This document shows, piece by piece, positions 6,598 to 13,845 of a DNA stretch of 44,022 nt. Origin of the DNA: an uncultured Eubacteriales bacterium. GTDB taxonomy: Bacteria; Bacillota; Clostridia; Oscillospirales; Oscillospiraceae. The notes under the pieces are model-generated. The model had not been told where the DNA came from, did no database searches, and saw only the letters and a list, made by a program, of their open reading frames with translations. The stretch covers positions 22,742 through 66,763 of the forward strand of contig ONPF01000024.1 in NCBI GenBank assembly GCA_900319635.1, read 5' to 3'. Position numbers and translations under genes: made by a program. How positions within the stretch are numbered: the first letter of the stretch is position 1; each line of letters starts with the position of its first letter.

Positions 6598-7719
6598 ATG
6601 CCCTCGCAAATGACGAACTATCAGTGCCCGGCCTGTACCGGCCCGCTGCATTTCGTGGGAAGCACCGGCAAGCTCCAGTGCGACTACTGCGGAAGCGAGT
6701 TCAGCGTGCAGGAGATCGAGGCACTTTACGACGATAAGCTGGAGCAGGCCGCCCAGGCCTCCGCCCAGCAGGCGGAAAAAGAAGAGCAGGCCGCCGCCCA
6801 GCAGGTTCCCGGCGGGGAGGATCCCGACTGGGAGCAGGAGCAGGCCGGCATGAAGGCCTACAACTGCCCCTCCTGCGGGGCGGAGCTCATCTGCGACGAG
6901 ACCACCGCCGCCACCAGCTGCCCCTACTGCGGCAATCCCACCGTGCTGCCGGGACAGTTTCACGGGATGCTGAAGCCGGACTATATTCTGCCCTTCAAGC
7001 TGGATAAGGAGGCGGCCAAGCGGGCGCTGCGGGACTTTTATAGGGGAAAGCGGCTGCTGCCCAAGGCCTTCTCCAACGAGAATCACATCGAGGAGATCAA
7101 GGGCGTCTATGTGCCCTTCTGGCTCTTCGACGGGCAGGGGGACGCGGATCTCCGCTTCAAGGCCACCCGGGTCAACAGCTATCGCACGGGGGACTATCAG
7201 GTGACCATCACCGATTATTTTGACGTCCGCCGGGCCGGAACCGTGAACTTCTCCCGCATCCCGGTGGACAGCTCCCGGAAGATGCCCGATGCCCATATGG
7301 ACGCCATTGAGCCCTTTGACTATTCCGAGCTCAAGCCCTTCTCCACGGCCTACATGCCCGGTTACCTGGCCGAGCGCTACGATGTGGATGTGGACGAGTG
7401 CGCCGAGCGGGCAAAGCTGCGGGCTACCAACACCACCGAGCAGATGATCGCCTCCACCGCCGGGCGGGGCTATTCCACCTGCGCGCCGGTTGCAAAGCAG
7501 GTGCGGATGCGCCGCGGCACGGTGAAGTATGTGATGCTGCCGGTGTGGCTGCTTTCCACCCGCTGGAACGGCAAGAGCTTCCTCTTCGCCATGAACGGGC
7601 AGACGGGCAAGCTCATCGGCGATCTGCCGGTGTCCAAGGGGCGGTATTGGGGCTGGTTCGGCGCCATCGCCGGGCCCCTGGCGGCCGTCTTGACAGCGGC
7701 GCTGCTGTTTCTGTTTTAA
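6598..7719 (+). CDS. zinc-ribbon membrane protein (YdjG-like, TFIIB-type zinc finger)
   Basis: The 373-residue protein starts at the ATG with GGAGG 7 nt upstream. It has two zinc ribbons: CPACTGPL...CDYCGSEF (residues 10-40), then, after an Ala/Gln-rich coiled-coil-like linker, CPSCGAEL...CPYCGNP (about 90-115). A globular region follows (ILPFKLDKEAAKRALRDFYRGKRLLP) and a single C-terminal transmembrane segment (WGWFGAIAGPLAAVLTAALLFLF split by one Gly-Pro). The order matches B. subtilis YdjG, which helps bring the PspA homologue to the membrane. A stop-to-start gap of 14 nt joins it to the TPM gene. I infer a tail-anchored protein with its ribbons in the cytoplasm. Confidence 0.85.
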   Translation: MPSQMTNYQCPACTGPLHFVGSTGKLQCDYCGSEFSVQEIEALYDDKLEQAAQASAQQAEKEEQAAAQQVPGGEDPDWEQEQAGMKAYNCPSCGAELICDETTAATSCPYCGNPTVLPGQFHGMLKPDYILPFKLDKEAAKRALRDFYRGKRLLPKAFSNENHIEEIKGVYVPFWLFDGQGDADLRFKATRVNSYRTGDYQVTITDYFDVRRAGTVNFSRIPVDSSRKMPDAHMDAIEPFDYSELKPFSTAYMPGYLAERYDVDVDECAERAKLRATNTTEQMIASTAGRGYSTCAPVAKQVRMRRGTVKYVMLPVWLLSTRWNGKSFLFAMNGQTGKLIGDLPVSKGRYWGWFGAIAGPLAAVLTAALLFLF

Positions 7720-7733
7720 GGAGGGCGGAGAGC

Positions 7734-8615
7734 ATGAAACGAGTTTTTTCCCTCCTGCTGATCCTCCTGCTGCTGGCCCTCTTCCCCGCGGCTGCCATGG
7801 CCGAGGAGCCGGAGGACGAAGTCTTCCCCTATGTGCTGGATAACGCTGGACTTTTGAGCGAGAGTCAGCGCAGCACCCTGGAGAATCGGGCGGCGGAGCT
7901 GAGCGAGAAGCACGGCTGCAATCTCTATATCGTCACCGTGCAGGATCACACCGAATACAACCCGGACGTGTACGAGGCTGCCAAGGGGATCTTCAACTAC
8001 TACGACCTTGGCTGTGGCGATGGGCGAGAAGGCGTTATCCTGCTGCTGAGCATGCAGGATCGGGACTACGCTTTCGCGGGGCACGGCCAGCTTGGCGAGA
8101 CCATCTGCGGCTATGAGAGCAGCTGGATCATTGAGGATGAGTTTCTGGATAACTTCCGCAGCAACGACTGGTACGGCGGCTTTTCCGACTACCTGGAGGC
8201 CTGCGACAAGCAGCTGACCAAGCTGGAAAACGGCGGGGACGTCACCGAAGGCGCCGACATCATTACCGGCCCCGACGGGCAGGAATACCACGAATACAAC
8301 GCCCCCGGGGAGAGCGAGAGGATGCCTGTCGGGCTCAAGCTCCTCATCGGCATCGGCGCGCCCTGCCTGATCGCGCTGATCGTCTGCTCCACCTTCAAGG
8401 CGCAGATGAAGACGGCGAAGCTGCGCACCACCGCCGAGGAATATGTGGTGCCCGGCAGCGCGACGCTGCGCGCCAGCGAAGATCGCTTTGTCAACCGCAC
8501 GGAGACCCGTGTGCCCATTCCGCGGGACACCGGCTCGTCCGGTGGGCGGGGCGGCTCCGGCGGAAGCAGCTTCCACAGCGGCGGCGGCTTTTCCGGCCGC
8601 AGCGGGAAATTCTGA
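7734..8615 (+). CDS. TPM-domain membrane protein (YdjH/YgcG-like)
   Basis: The 293-residue protein starts at the ATG with AAGGAGGG upstream. It has a signal peptide (MKRVFSLLLILLLLALF...AMA) and an extracellular TPM domain at about 30-170 (YVLDNAGLLSESQRSTLE, then NLYIVTVQDH and GREGVILLLSMQDRDYAF). Next come a transmembrane helix near 205-222 (LKLLIGIGAPCLIALIVCS) and a Gly/Ser-rich tail. TPM domains were first proposed as phosphatases, and related ones help photosystem repair in plants; the role in Firmicutes is not established. Position and architecture match YdjH. It is the last gene before a strong terminator. Confidence 0.87.
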   Translation: MKRVFSLLLILLLLALFPAAAMAEEPEDEVFPYVLDNAGLLSESQRSTLENRAAELSEKHGCNLYIVTVQDHTEYNPDVYEAAKGIFNYYDLGCGDGREGVILLLSMQDRDYAFAGHGQLGETICGYESSWIIEDEFLDNFRSNDWYGGFSDYLEACDKQLTKLENGGDVTEGADIITGPDGQEYHEYNAPGESERMPVGLKLLIGIGAPCLIALIVCSTFKAQMKTAKLRTTAEEYVVPGSATLRASEDRFVNRTETRVPIPRDTGSSGGRGGSGGSSFHSGGGFSGRSGKF

Positions 8616-8620
8616 GCAAC

Positions 8621-8647
8621 AAAAAGCCGCCCTCGTGGCGGCTTTTT
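8621..8647 (+). terminator. terminator of the SPFH/TPM operon
   Basis: AAAAAGCCGCC, loop CTCGT, GGCGGCTTTTT directly after the TPM stop codon. It is symmetrical and so could work on both strands. Confidence 0.85.
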
Positions 8648-8660
8648 CAAAGGAGAACGT

Positions 8661-9287
8661 ATGAAGATCTGGATCATCTGCAGCGGCGAGCGGGAGGGCC
8701 TTTGGCCCCGACGCTGCGATGCGGCTGCGTTTACAGCATGCGCCCGTCGTGCGGCGGAGGAAGCGCCGGAGCCGCGGCAGGAGAGAAAGATGAAGGCCGG
8801 GGAAGAAACGGTCCTGCTTGCTCCCACGGCCGCAGCCCGCAGGACGGCGGAGCTCTGCGTGGAGGGCGGTGCGCTGCGGGAGGAGTCCCTGCTGGCGCCT
8901 GTTCTGCAGACGGCGGAGGGCAAGGGAGAGCATTCTCCCCGGTTCTGGCGGCTGCGGGCAGACTGGCAGCGCCGCCGAGAAGGCGGCGGACAGCCGGAGT
9001 CCCAAAAGCAGATACGGGCGCGGGCGGAGCGCCTGCTCACCCGGCTGCTGGAGGAGGAAAAGGACTGCACCCTGATCGCGGACTGCCTGCTGGCGGAGGA
9101 GCTGATGGACGCTGCCCGGCGCCTGGGCTGCGCCCGGGCTCGCACCGGCATCTTCCGCTGCCGCCCCTGGGAGCGGATCCTCATCACCCGGCGGGATATG
9201 CACTGCGGAGGCTGCGGGCACAACTGCCTGCTCTCCAACCCCGGCTGCGGCATCGGCCGGGACAAGGCCGCCCGCAAGAGCAAGTGA
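8661..9287 (+). CDS. degenerate histidine-phosphatase-like protein with C-terminal cysteine cluster
   Basis: The 208-residue protein starts at the ATG with AAAGGAGA upstream. The layout resembles the histidine phosphatase superfamily: a first strand (MKIWIIC), a middle ESQKQIRARAERLLTRLLEEE helix and a late strand (CTLIADCLLAEEL). However, the first catalytic motif RHG is replaced by CSG, and the second histidine (normally S-H-G) is replaced by ADC, so phosphatase activity is unlikely. The C-terminus adds MHCGGCGHNCLLSNPGC, with four cysteines spaced like a metal site. It lies downstream of a terminator but only 14 nt from it, so it may be read through. The family call is inferred; no function is claimed. 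Confidence 0.6.
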   Translation: MKIWIICSGEREGLWPRRCDAAAFTACARRAAEEAPEPRQERKMKAGEETVLLAPTAAARRTAELCVEGGALREESLLAPVLQTAEGKGEHSPRFWRLRADWQRRREGGGQPESQKQIRARAERLLTRLLEEEKDCTLIADCLLAEELMDAARRLGCARARTGIFRCRPWERILITRRDMHCGGCGHNCLLSNPGCGIGRDKAARKSK

Positions 9288-9300
9288 ACGAACAAACGGA

Positions 9301-9329
9301 GCCTCCCCGCCTGGGGAGGCTAAGTTTTT
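9301..9329. terminator. bidirectional terminator between the phosphatase-like gene and tspO
   Basis: GCCTCCCC, loop GCC, TGGGGAGGC and TAAGTTTTT on the plus strand; the stem also ends the convergent TspO gene. Confidence 0.8.
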
Positions 9330-9802
9330 CAGTTCAGCTTCCAGACGCCCAGGTTCAGATAGGCGGCGAACAGCACCCACAGCAGATAGGGCAGCTGCAG
9401 CCAAGCCGCCGTGGGATCCTGGTCGTAGAAGGAGAGGATCATCCGCACGATCAGCACCCACAGCACAGCCAGCCAGAGGAAGGCGAAGCCGAAGGCCTGG
9501 AAGTTGAAAAAGAGGATGCTCCAGAAGAAGTTGAAGCCCAGCTGAAGGAGATACAGCCGCAGGCTTCGGGTGCGCCCGGGGGAGGGCTCCGTCATCCAGA
9601 TCCGGGCGGCGCCGATCCCCATCAGGGCGTATAGAATGACCCACACGATGGGGAAGACGATGGCCGGCGGCGAGAGGGCGGGCTTCACGATGCTGCTGTT
9701 GTAGATCTCGGTGGCGCTGCGCGTCAGCAGCGCGGCCAGAGCGCCCACGGCTTCGGTAAACAGGATCCAGTACAAATACGGCTTTTTGCTTGCTTGCTTC
9801 AT
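9329..9802 (-). CDS. tspO: TspO/MBR family tryptophan-rich sensory protein
   Basis: A five-helix membrane protein of 157 residues, the normal length. Family marks are the PALSPPAIVFPIVWVILYALMG-type second helix (split here by reading positions 40-61), LGFNFFWSILFF, and WLQLPYLLWVLFAAYLN at the end. TspO proteins bind porphyrins and take part in stress responses in bacteria; the ligand here is unknown. The ATG at 9802 has GGGTG 6 nt upstream; an ATG at 9808 is a near-equal alternative. It is convergent with the phosphatase-like gene and divergent from the esterase gene. Confidence 0.92.
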   Translation of the reverse strand: MKQASKKPYLYWILFTEAVGALAALLTRSATEIYNSSIVKPALSPPAIVFPIVWVILYALMGIGAARIWMTEPSPGRTRSLRLYLLQLGFNFFWSILFFNFQAFGFAFLWLAVLWVLIVRMILSFYDQDPTAAWLQLPYLLWVLFAAYLNLGVWKLN

Positions 9803-9881
9803 TTTCATCACCCGATGCATAGGATATGCGCGGGGAAGCGGAAAAAGAAACGCCTGTCTGCCTTGCGGCAAAAAGACTTGT

Positions 9882-9910
9882 TTGACAGGAAGAGGCAAGC
9901 GGCATACAAT
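9882..9910 (+). promoter_or_regulatory. strong promoter of the esterase lipoprotein gene
   Basis: A consensus TTGACA (9882-9887), a 17-nt spacer and TACAAT (9905-9910), 36 nt before the start codon. Confidence 0.8.
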
Positions 9911-9946
9911 AATCAAAAAGACTTGTACAAAAGGGAGGCGGCGCGC

Positions 9947-11101
9947 ATGAAAAAGGGGATCCTTGTTCTGCTTTTCTGCCTGCTGCTTTCCGCCTGCAGT
10001 ATGCCGCCCCCTGCCCCGTCGCCTGTGCCGCCTGCGGAGAAGACAACTGCGCCACCGGTCACGACGGAGACGGAGCAGCTGCCCCATGAGCACAGCTACG
10101 ATGCGGAAACCGGCCTCTGCCGAACCTGCGGCAGCCCCTGCCCCCACGGGGAGGGCTTCACGCCGGAGGGGCGCTGCCTTCTCTGCGGCTGGCGCTGCGA
10201 CCATGGGCAGCACGATGCGGAAAGCGCCTGCTGCCTCCGCTGCGGCGCGCAGCTTTGGCATCACTTTGGGATCGCCGGGCGCTGCGAGGGCTGCGCCCGG
10301 GAGGCGCTGCTGGCAGGGGAAGGACTGCCGGATGCCTATTATGAGCCGGCAGAGCACGCGGGTCAGTGCCTTCTGGAAACGGTGACGGACGCGGAGGGGA
10401 AGGAGCACAGCATCGCCCTCTGGCTGCCCTGGGACTACAGCGAGGATGGACGCTACAATGTGCTGATCCTGATCCACGGCGATAACGGCTCCTGCCGGGA
10501 CTGGACAGATCGGGAGCAGCCCACCGCCCGGGGACCGGTGCAGCTGTGCCATGTCTACGACCACATAGCGGAGGAGCATCTCTGCCAGCCCTTCCTGGTG
10601 GTGGGCGTCGGCCTGGAGGACGTGGCGAATCCGGCGAAGGGGGAGCGCTTTCTGAAAGAGACGTTGCTGCCCTACCTGGCGCGAAGCTGCGCCACATGGA
10701 TGGAGGGAGACAGCCCGGAGCAGATCCGGGCCGCCCGGGAGCACATCGCCATCGGCGGCTTGAGCCGGGGCGCCATGCTGACTTACCGCGTGGGCTTGTG
10801 CCGCTGTCTGGACGTGGCGGCCAATTTCTGCTGCTTCAGCAACGCCGACAAGGCCGGCCTGCCGGACGCGCTGGAGGGGGAGGAGATTCGGGAGCTTCCC
10901 ATCCGCAGCTATGTGGCCACGCTGGGGCTGCAGGATCTGCCGGACTATGCCCGGGGTCAGCGGGCGCTCTATGATCTGCTGTGCAGCCGGGTGGAGCGGA
11001 TCCGGGACGGGGAAAACGCCCGGCTGCTGGAGATCGATGAGGGGCACAACTTTTTAATGTGGAGCGCCAGCATCTATGATGCGCTGCTGCTGATGTTCTA
11101 A
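9947..11101 (+). CDS. lipoprotein with Cys-rich ribbons and an esterase domain
   Basis: The 384-residue protein starts at the ATG with GGGAGG upstream. The signal peptide ends in the lipobox LLSAC (Cys17). A Pro-rich spacer leads to four short Cys/His motifs (CRTCGSPCPHG, CLLCGWRCDHG, CCLRCG, CEGC) at about 45-120. The C-terminal two thirds form an alpha/beta-hydrolase of the esterase D / CE1 type: LILIHGDNGS, the nucleophile elbow IGGLSRGA and a final EIDEGHNF carrying the histidine. It should act outside the cell on an ester-bearing substrate, perhaps plant or mucin glycans; the substrate is not visible. It is a single gene with its own promoter and terminator. The Cys-rich segment resembles 'doggerel' repeats that the Ig-like protein at 22846 also carries. 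Confidence 0.82.
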   Translation: MKKGILVLLFCLLLSACSMPPPAPSPVPPAEKTTAPPVTTETEQLPHEHSYDAETGLCRTCGSPCPHGEGFTPEGRCLLCGWRCDHGQHDAESACCLRCGAQLWHHFGIAGRCEGCAREALLAGEGLPDAYYEPAEHAGQCLLETVTDAEGKEHSIALWLPWDYSEDGRYNVLILIHGDNGSCRDWTDREQPTARGPVQLCHVYDHIAEEHLCQPFLVVGVGLEDVANPAKGERFLKETLLPYLARSCATWMEGDSPEQIRAAREHIAIGGLSRGAMLTYRVGLCRCLDVAANFCCFSNADKAGLPDALEGEEIRELPIRSYVATLGLQDLPDYARGQRALYDLLCSRVERIRDGENARLLEIDEGHNFLMWSASIYDALLLMF

Positions 11102-11149
11102 AAACGGCTTTTCGACCGGTTCAGAAGGGAAGCGGGACGGGGAGCACAA

Positions 11150-11197
11150 AAAAGAGCGCAGGGACGCGGGTCTCTCCCGCGTCCCTGCGCTCTTTTG
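11150..11197. terminator. bidirectional terminator between the esterase and the GntR regulator
   Basis: AAAAGAGCGCAGGGACGCGGG, loop TCTCT and the complementary arm ending CTCTTTTGTT form a near-perfect stem of about 20 bp. The genes converge on it. Confidence 0.9.
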
Positions 11198-11212
11198 TTA
11201 TGGATTCGCAGC

Positions 11213-11938
11213 TTAGCGCTCCGACAGGGATATGACCCTGTTGTCCTTATCCGGGACGAAATAGGTGCTGCGGATCTCCCGATACACGCCGTCCACATCC
11301 CGCCGGGACAAAATACGATAGAGCTTTTCATGCGCCTCATACAGCTCCTCGGCCCGCCCGGCGTGGAGCATCAGCTCCACGCTCTCATGCCGCATGTCGT
11401 GGGTCATAAGACGCACCGTGGAGGCAATGCGCTCCACGACCCGGTTGTGCGCCAGCGCCATGACGGCCTCATGGAAGTCGTCGTCCCGCCCGAAAACCTC
11501 CTCCACGGAAGGGAGATCCCTGCGACAGGCTTCCCGCAGCGCCTCGAGGGGTGCGGAGAGGGAGGCGATCTCCTCGTCGCTTGCGTTGCGGATCACCGTC
11601 AGCATGGTTCCGGTCTCCATGATCTCCCGCAGGTCCAGCAGCTCATCATAGCTGTCCCCGCGGCCGAGAATCACCCCATAGAGCAGGGGAGACAGCATCG
11701 GCTCGGTAAAGCCCCGACACACGAAGGTGCCGACCGGGCGGCGGATCTCCAGCACGCCCATGGCTACCAGGGTTTTGATTGCCTCTCGGGTGGTGTTGCG
11801 CGCAACGCCGAACTTCTCCGAAAGCTCCACCTCCGTGGGGATCTGATCGCCGGGACGCAGCTTTCCCTGCACCAGCTGCTGGGTAAAGGCGTCGATGATC
11901 TGCTGCACGGCGTTATTTTGTATTTTTTGGATTTCCAT
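11213..11938 (-). CDS. GntR-family regulator, FadR/FCD subfamily
   Basis: A DNA-binding repressor that responds to a small acid. In the 241-residue protein, residues 10-75 are a winged helix (PTEVELSEKFGVARNTTREAIKTL, with the wing RRPVGTFV). Residues 90-230 are an all-helical FCD ligand domain with likely metal ligands in RDDDFHEAV (His156) and EAHEKL (His203). The ATG at 11938 has GGAGG upstream. It is divergent from the TRAP operon. Matching 15-bp palindromes just downstream of both promoters (11949-11963 and 12204-12218) indicate that it represses itself and the operon until the transported substrate or a catabolite binds. Confidence 0.92.
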   Translation of the reverse strand: MEIQKIQNNAVQQIIDAFTQQLVQGKLRPGDQIPTEVELSEKFGVARNTTREAIKTLVAMGVLEIRRPVGTFVCRGFTEPMLSPLLYGVILGRGDSYDELLDLREIMETGTMLTVIRNASDEEIASLSAPLEALREACRRDLPSVEEVFGRDDDFHEAVMALAHNRVVERIASTVRLMTHDMRHESVELMLHAGRAEELYEAHEKLYRILSRRDVDGVYREIRSTYFVPDKDNRVISLSER

Positions 11939-11948
11939 GAAGAACCTC

Positions 11949-11963
11949 CAATGTTGATCATTG
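11949..11963. promoter_or_regulatory. GntR operator in its own promoter region
   Basis: Read on the minus strand, CAATGATCAACATTG differs from the 12204-12218 palindrome at one of 15 positions. It has the GT-N3-AC core in one half typical of FCD-type GntR sites. It sits just downstream of the -10 box. Confidence 0.75.
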
Positions 11964-11968
11964 ATAAA

Positions 11969-11997
11969 AGTGTATCAATTCGCGGGGCGGCTGTCAA
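11969..11997 (-). promoter_or_regulatory. promoter of the GntR regulator
   Basis: Minus strand TTGACA (11992-11997), a 17-nt spacer and TACACT (11969-11974). The start site would fall at the operator. A second inverted repeat, ATTGATA-N6-TATCAAT (11960-11979), overlaps the -10. Confidence 0.75.
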
Positions 11998-12165
11998 GGG
12001 AAAAGAAAAGAGAGCACGGTATCCGATGGCGCCGCAGCGCTGAGGAGGGAGGGGCAAGCTCCGGGTGCACTTCCTTTCCAGACTGTCGATTCCGTCATTC
12101 TGCATAAGAAGACAAGAGCATTTTTGGGGTATCTTCTAAAGATTTGTGGAAAACGCTAAAAATGA

Positions 12166-12194
12166 TTGACATTCCGAACCACGTATCGTATTCT
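12166..12194 (+). promoter_or_regulatory. promoter of the TRAP/transketolase operon
   Basis: TTGACA (12166-12171), a 17-nt spacer and TATTCT (12189-12194), followed within 10 nt by the GntR palindrome. The 12000-12165 stretch shows nothing else. Confidence 0.75.
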
Positions 12195-12203
12195 CTTAAT
12201 GTA

Positions 12204-12218
12204 CAATGTTCAACATTG
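12204..12218. promoter_or_regulatory. GntR operator of the TRAP operon
   Basis: CAATGTT-C-AACATTG is a perfect 15-bp palindrome covering about +3 to +17, where a bound repressor would block transcription. Confidence 0.78.
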
Positions 12219-12255
12219 AGCAAAGCAAAAGAAAAGGGAAGGGAACGTAGGAAAC

Positions 12256-13284
12256 ATGAAGCAAAAAAGCAGAGTCATTTTACTTCTGGTGCTGAGCTGT
12301 GCACTGCTGCTGGCAGGCTGCGGCACCTCCGGCGCCAATGAGGGCAGCACAAACTCCGAGTACCAGAAGATCCGGCTTGTCATGGCCGTTAACGGCACGA
12401 ACACCCAGATCGACAGCCGTGTCGCCTATTATTTTGCCGAGCTTGTGGAGGAGCGCTCTGGCGGAAACGTCACCGTGGACGTGTTCCCCAACGACCAGCT
12501 GGCCGGCGGCAGCGCCACCAAGGGCATCGAAATGGTTGCCCAGGGCAGCGTGGACATCGCGGCTTACGCCACCTGCACCCTGGCTGTTATTGACAGCCAG
12601 CTCCCCGTGGCTACCATCCCCTGGTCCTTTGACAGCTACGCCGAGGCCCGCCAGGTCATCGACAGCACCGGCGGCGAATACTACGCCCAGCGTCTGGCCG
12701 CCAAGGGGCTCACCTATCTGGGCTCCTTCCACAACGGCTTCCGGCAGATCACAAATTCCAAGACCGTGGTGGACGATCCCTCAGATCTGAAGAACCTGAA
12801 GATCCGTGTTCCGGGCAGTGAGGTGTATATGGGCTTCTTCCGCGCCCTTGGCGCTGACCCCACCTCCATGAACTGGAGTGAAGTCTTCACCGCCATCCAG
12901 CAGGGCACCATTGACGGACAGGAGAACGGCGTCAGCGTTACCTCCACTGCGAAGATGGACGAGATCCAGCAGTACATGACCATCTGGAACTACTCCTATG
13001 AAAACGACCTCTTTGTCATCAACACCAGGATCTGGGAGAGCCTGGATGAAAACACCCAGATCCTGCTGCAGGAATGCGCCAGAGAAGCCTGCGAATGGGG
13101 CCGCGACGCCCTGGAGGCCGAGGAGGCTGAGATCCTTGCCCGCTTTGAGGAAGAGGGCATGACCATCACCTATCTGACCGACGAGCAGAAAGCCGTCTTT
13201 GCCGCGTACATTGCCGAGTGGAAGAGCGGGATGATCGATCGCTTCGGCGAAGACGCCTGCGCCGCCTTCGGCATCACCAAGTAG
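12256..13284 (+). CDS. dctP: TRAP transporter solute-binding lipoprotein, DctP family
   Basis: Captures a carboxylate substrate outside the cell and delivers it to the DctQM membrane complex. The 342-residue lipoprotein has lipobox LLAGC (Cys22). The DctP fold is recognisable by the AYYFAELVEERSGGNVTVDVFPNDQL-type first lobe, EMVAQGSVDIA, and the pocket region LKIRVPGSEVYMGFFRALGADPTSMNWSEVFTAIQQGTIDGQENG (positions about 175-220). An Arg in LKIRVPGS is the usual salt-bridge partner of the substrate's carboxylate. It is the first gene of a six-gene operon controlled by the divergent GntR. The ligand cannot be told from sequence; the neighbouring enzymes suggest a sugar acid or similar polyhydroxy acid. 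Confidence 0.95.
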   Translation: MKQKSRVILLLVLSCALLLAGCGTSGANEGSTNSEYQKIRLVMAVNGTNTQIDSRVAYYFAELVEERSGGNVTVDVFPNDQLAGGSATKGIEMVAQGSVDIAAYATCTLAVIDSQLPVATIPWSFDSYAEARQVIDSTGGEYYAQRLAAKGLTYLGSFHNGFRQITNSKTVVDDPSDLKNLKIRVPGSEVYMGFFRALGADPTSMNWSEVFTAIQQGTIDGQENGVSVTSTAKMDEIQQYMTIWNYSYENDLFVINTRIWESLDENTQILLQECAREACEWGRDALEAEEAEILARFEEEGMTITYLTDEQKAVFAAYIAEWKSGMIDRFGEDACAAFGITK

Positions 13285-13296
13285 GGAGGGAAAAGC

Positions 13297-13845
13297 ATGA
13301 AGCTACTCAATAAAATCGAAGAGGGGATCTGTATCCTCTGCCTGATCGCCATGACGACCCTGGTGTTCGCCAACGTGTTTTCCCGCTATGTGCTGCACCT
13401 TTCTCTCTCCTTCTCCGAGGAGATCACCACAAACCTCTTCGTGCTGCTGAGCATGATGGGCACCGCCATCGCCGCCCGCCGCCGTGCGCATCTGGGCCTC
13501 TCGATCCTGACGGATGCCGTGAACCCCAAGCTGCGCCGGGCACTGCTGGTCTTTGGCTTTGGCCTGGCCACCGTGTTCTCCTTCGCGGTATTCTTCTACG
13601 GCATCAAGATGGTGCGCAATGAGTACATCCTGGGGCAGGTAACCCCCAGCATGCAGTGGCCCGAGTGGATCTACGGCTGCTTTGTCCCCTTCGGCGCGGC
13701 ATTCATGACCCTGCGCTTTGCCCAGGTAACGCTGGAAGAGCTTCGCACCCCGGCCGATAAAGTGAAAACCGACGCGGAGCTGATGATCGACGAAGCCGCC
13801 GCGGAAGAGAAAAAACACGCTGCAAAGGAGGAAGAAAAGAAATGA
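13297..13845 (+). CDS. dctQ: TRAP transporter small permease, DctQ family
   Basis: The 182-residue membrane protein has four predicted helices (starting LNKIEEGICILCLIAMTTLVFANVFSRYV, split here at residue 3), the SFSEEITTNLFVLLSMMGTA helix and conserved RRRAHLGLSILTD. A charged C-terminal tail (EEKKHAAKEEEKK) is in the cytoplasm. A ribosome site GGGAGGG precedes the ATG, 12 nt after dctP. It ends in an ATGA overlap with dctM, so the two subunits are made together. Confidence 0.93.
   Translation: MKLLNKIEEGICILCLIAMTTLVFANVFSRYVLHLSLSFSEEITTNLFVLLSMMGTAIAARRRAHLGLSILTDAVNPKLRRALLVFGFGLATVFSFAVFFYGIKMVRNEYILGQVTPSMQWPEWIYGCFVPFGAAFMTLRFAQVTLEELRTPADKVKTDAELMIDEAAAEEKKHAAKEEEKK

Noticed and set aside
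7716-10055. 779-codon open frame on the minus strand
   Set aside because: Spans the TPM gene, a terminator and the phosphatase-like gene on the other strand; the only real minus-strand gene here is tspO, in another frame.
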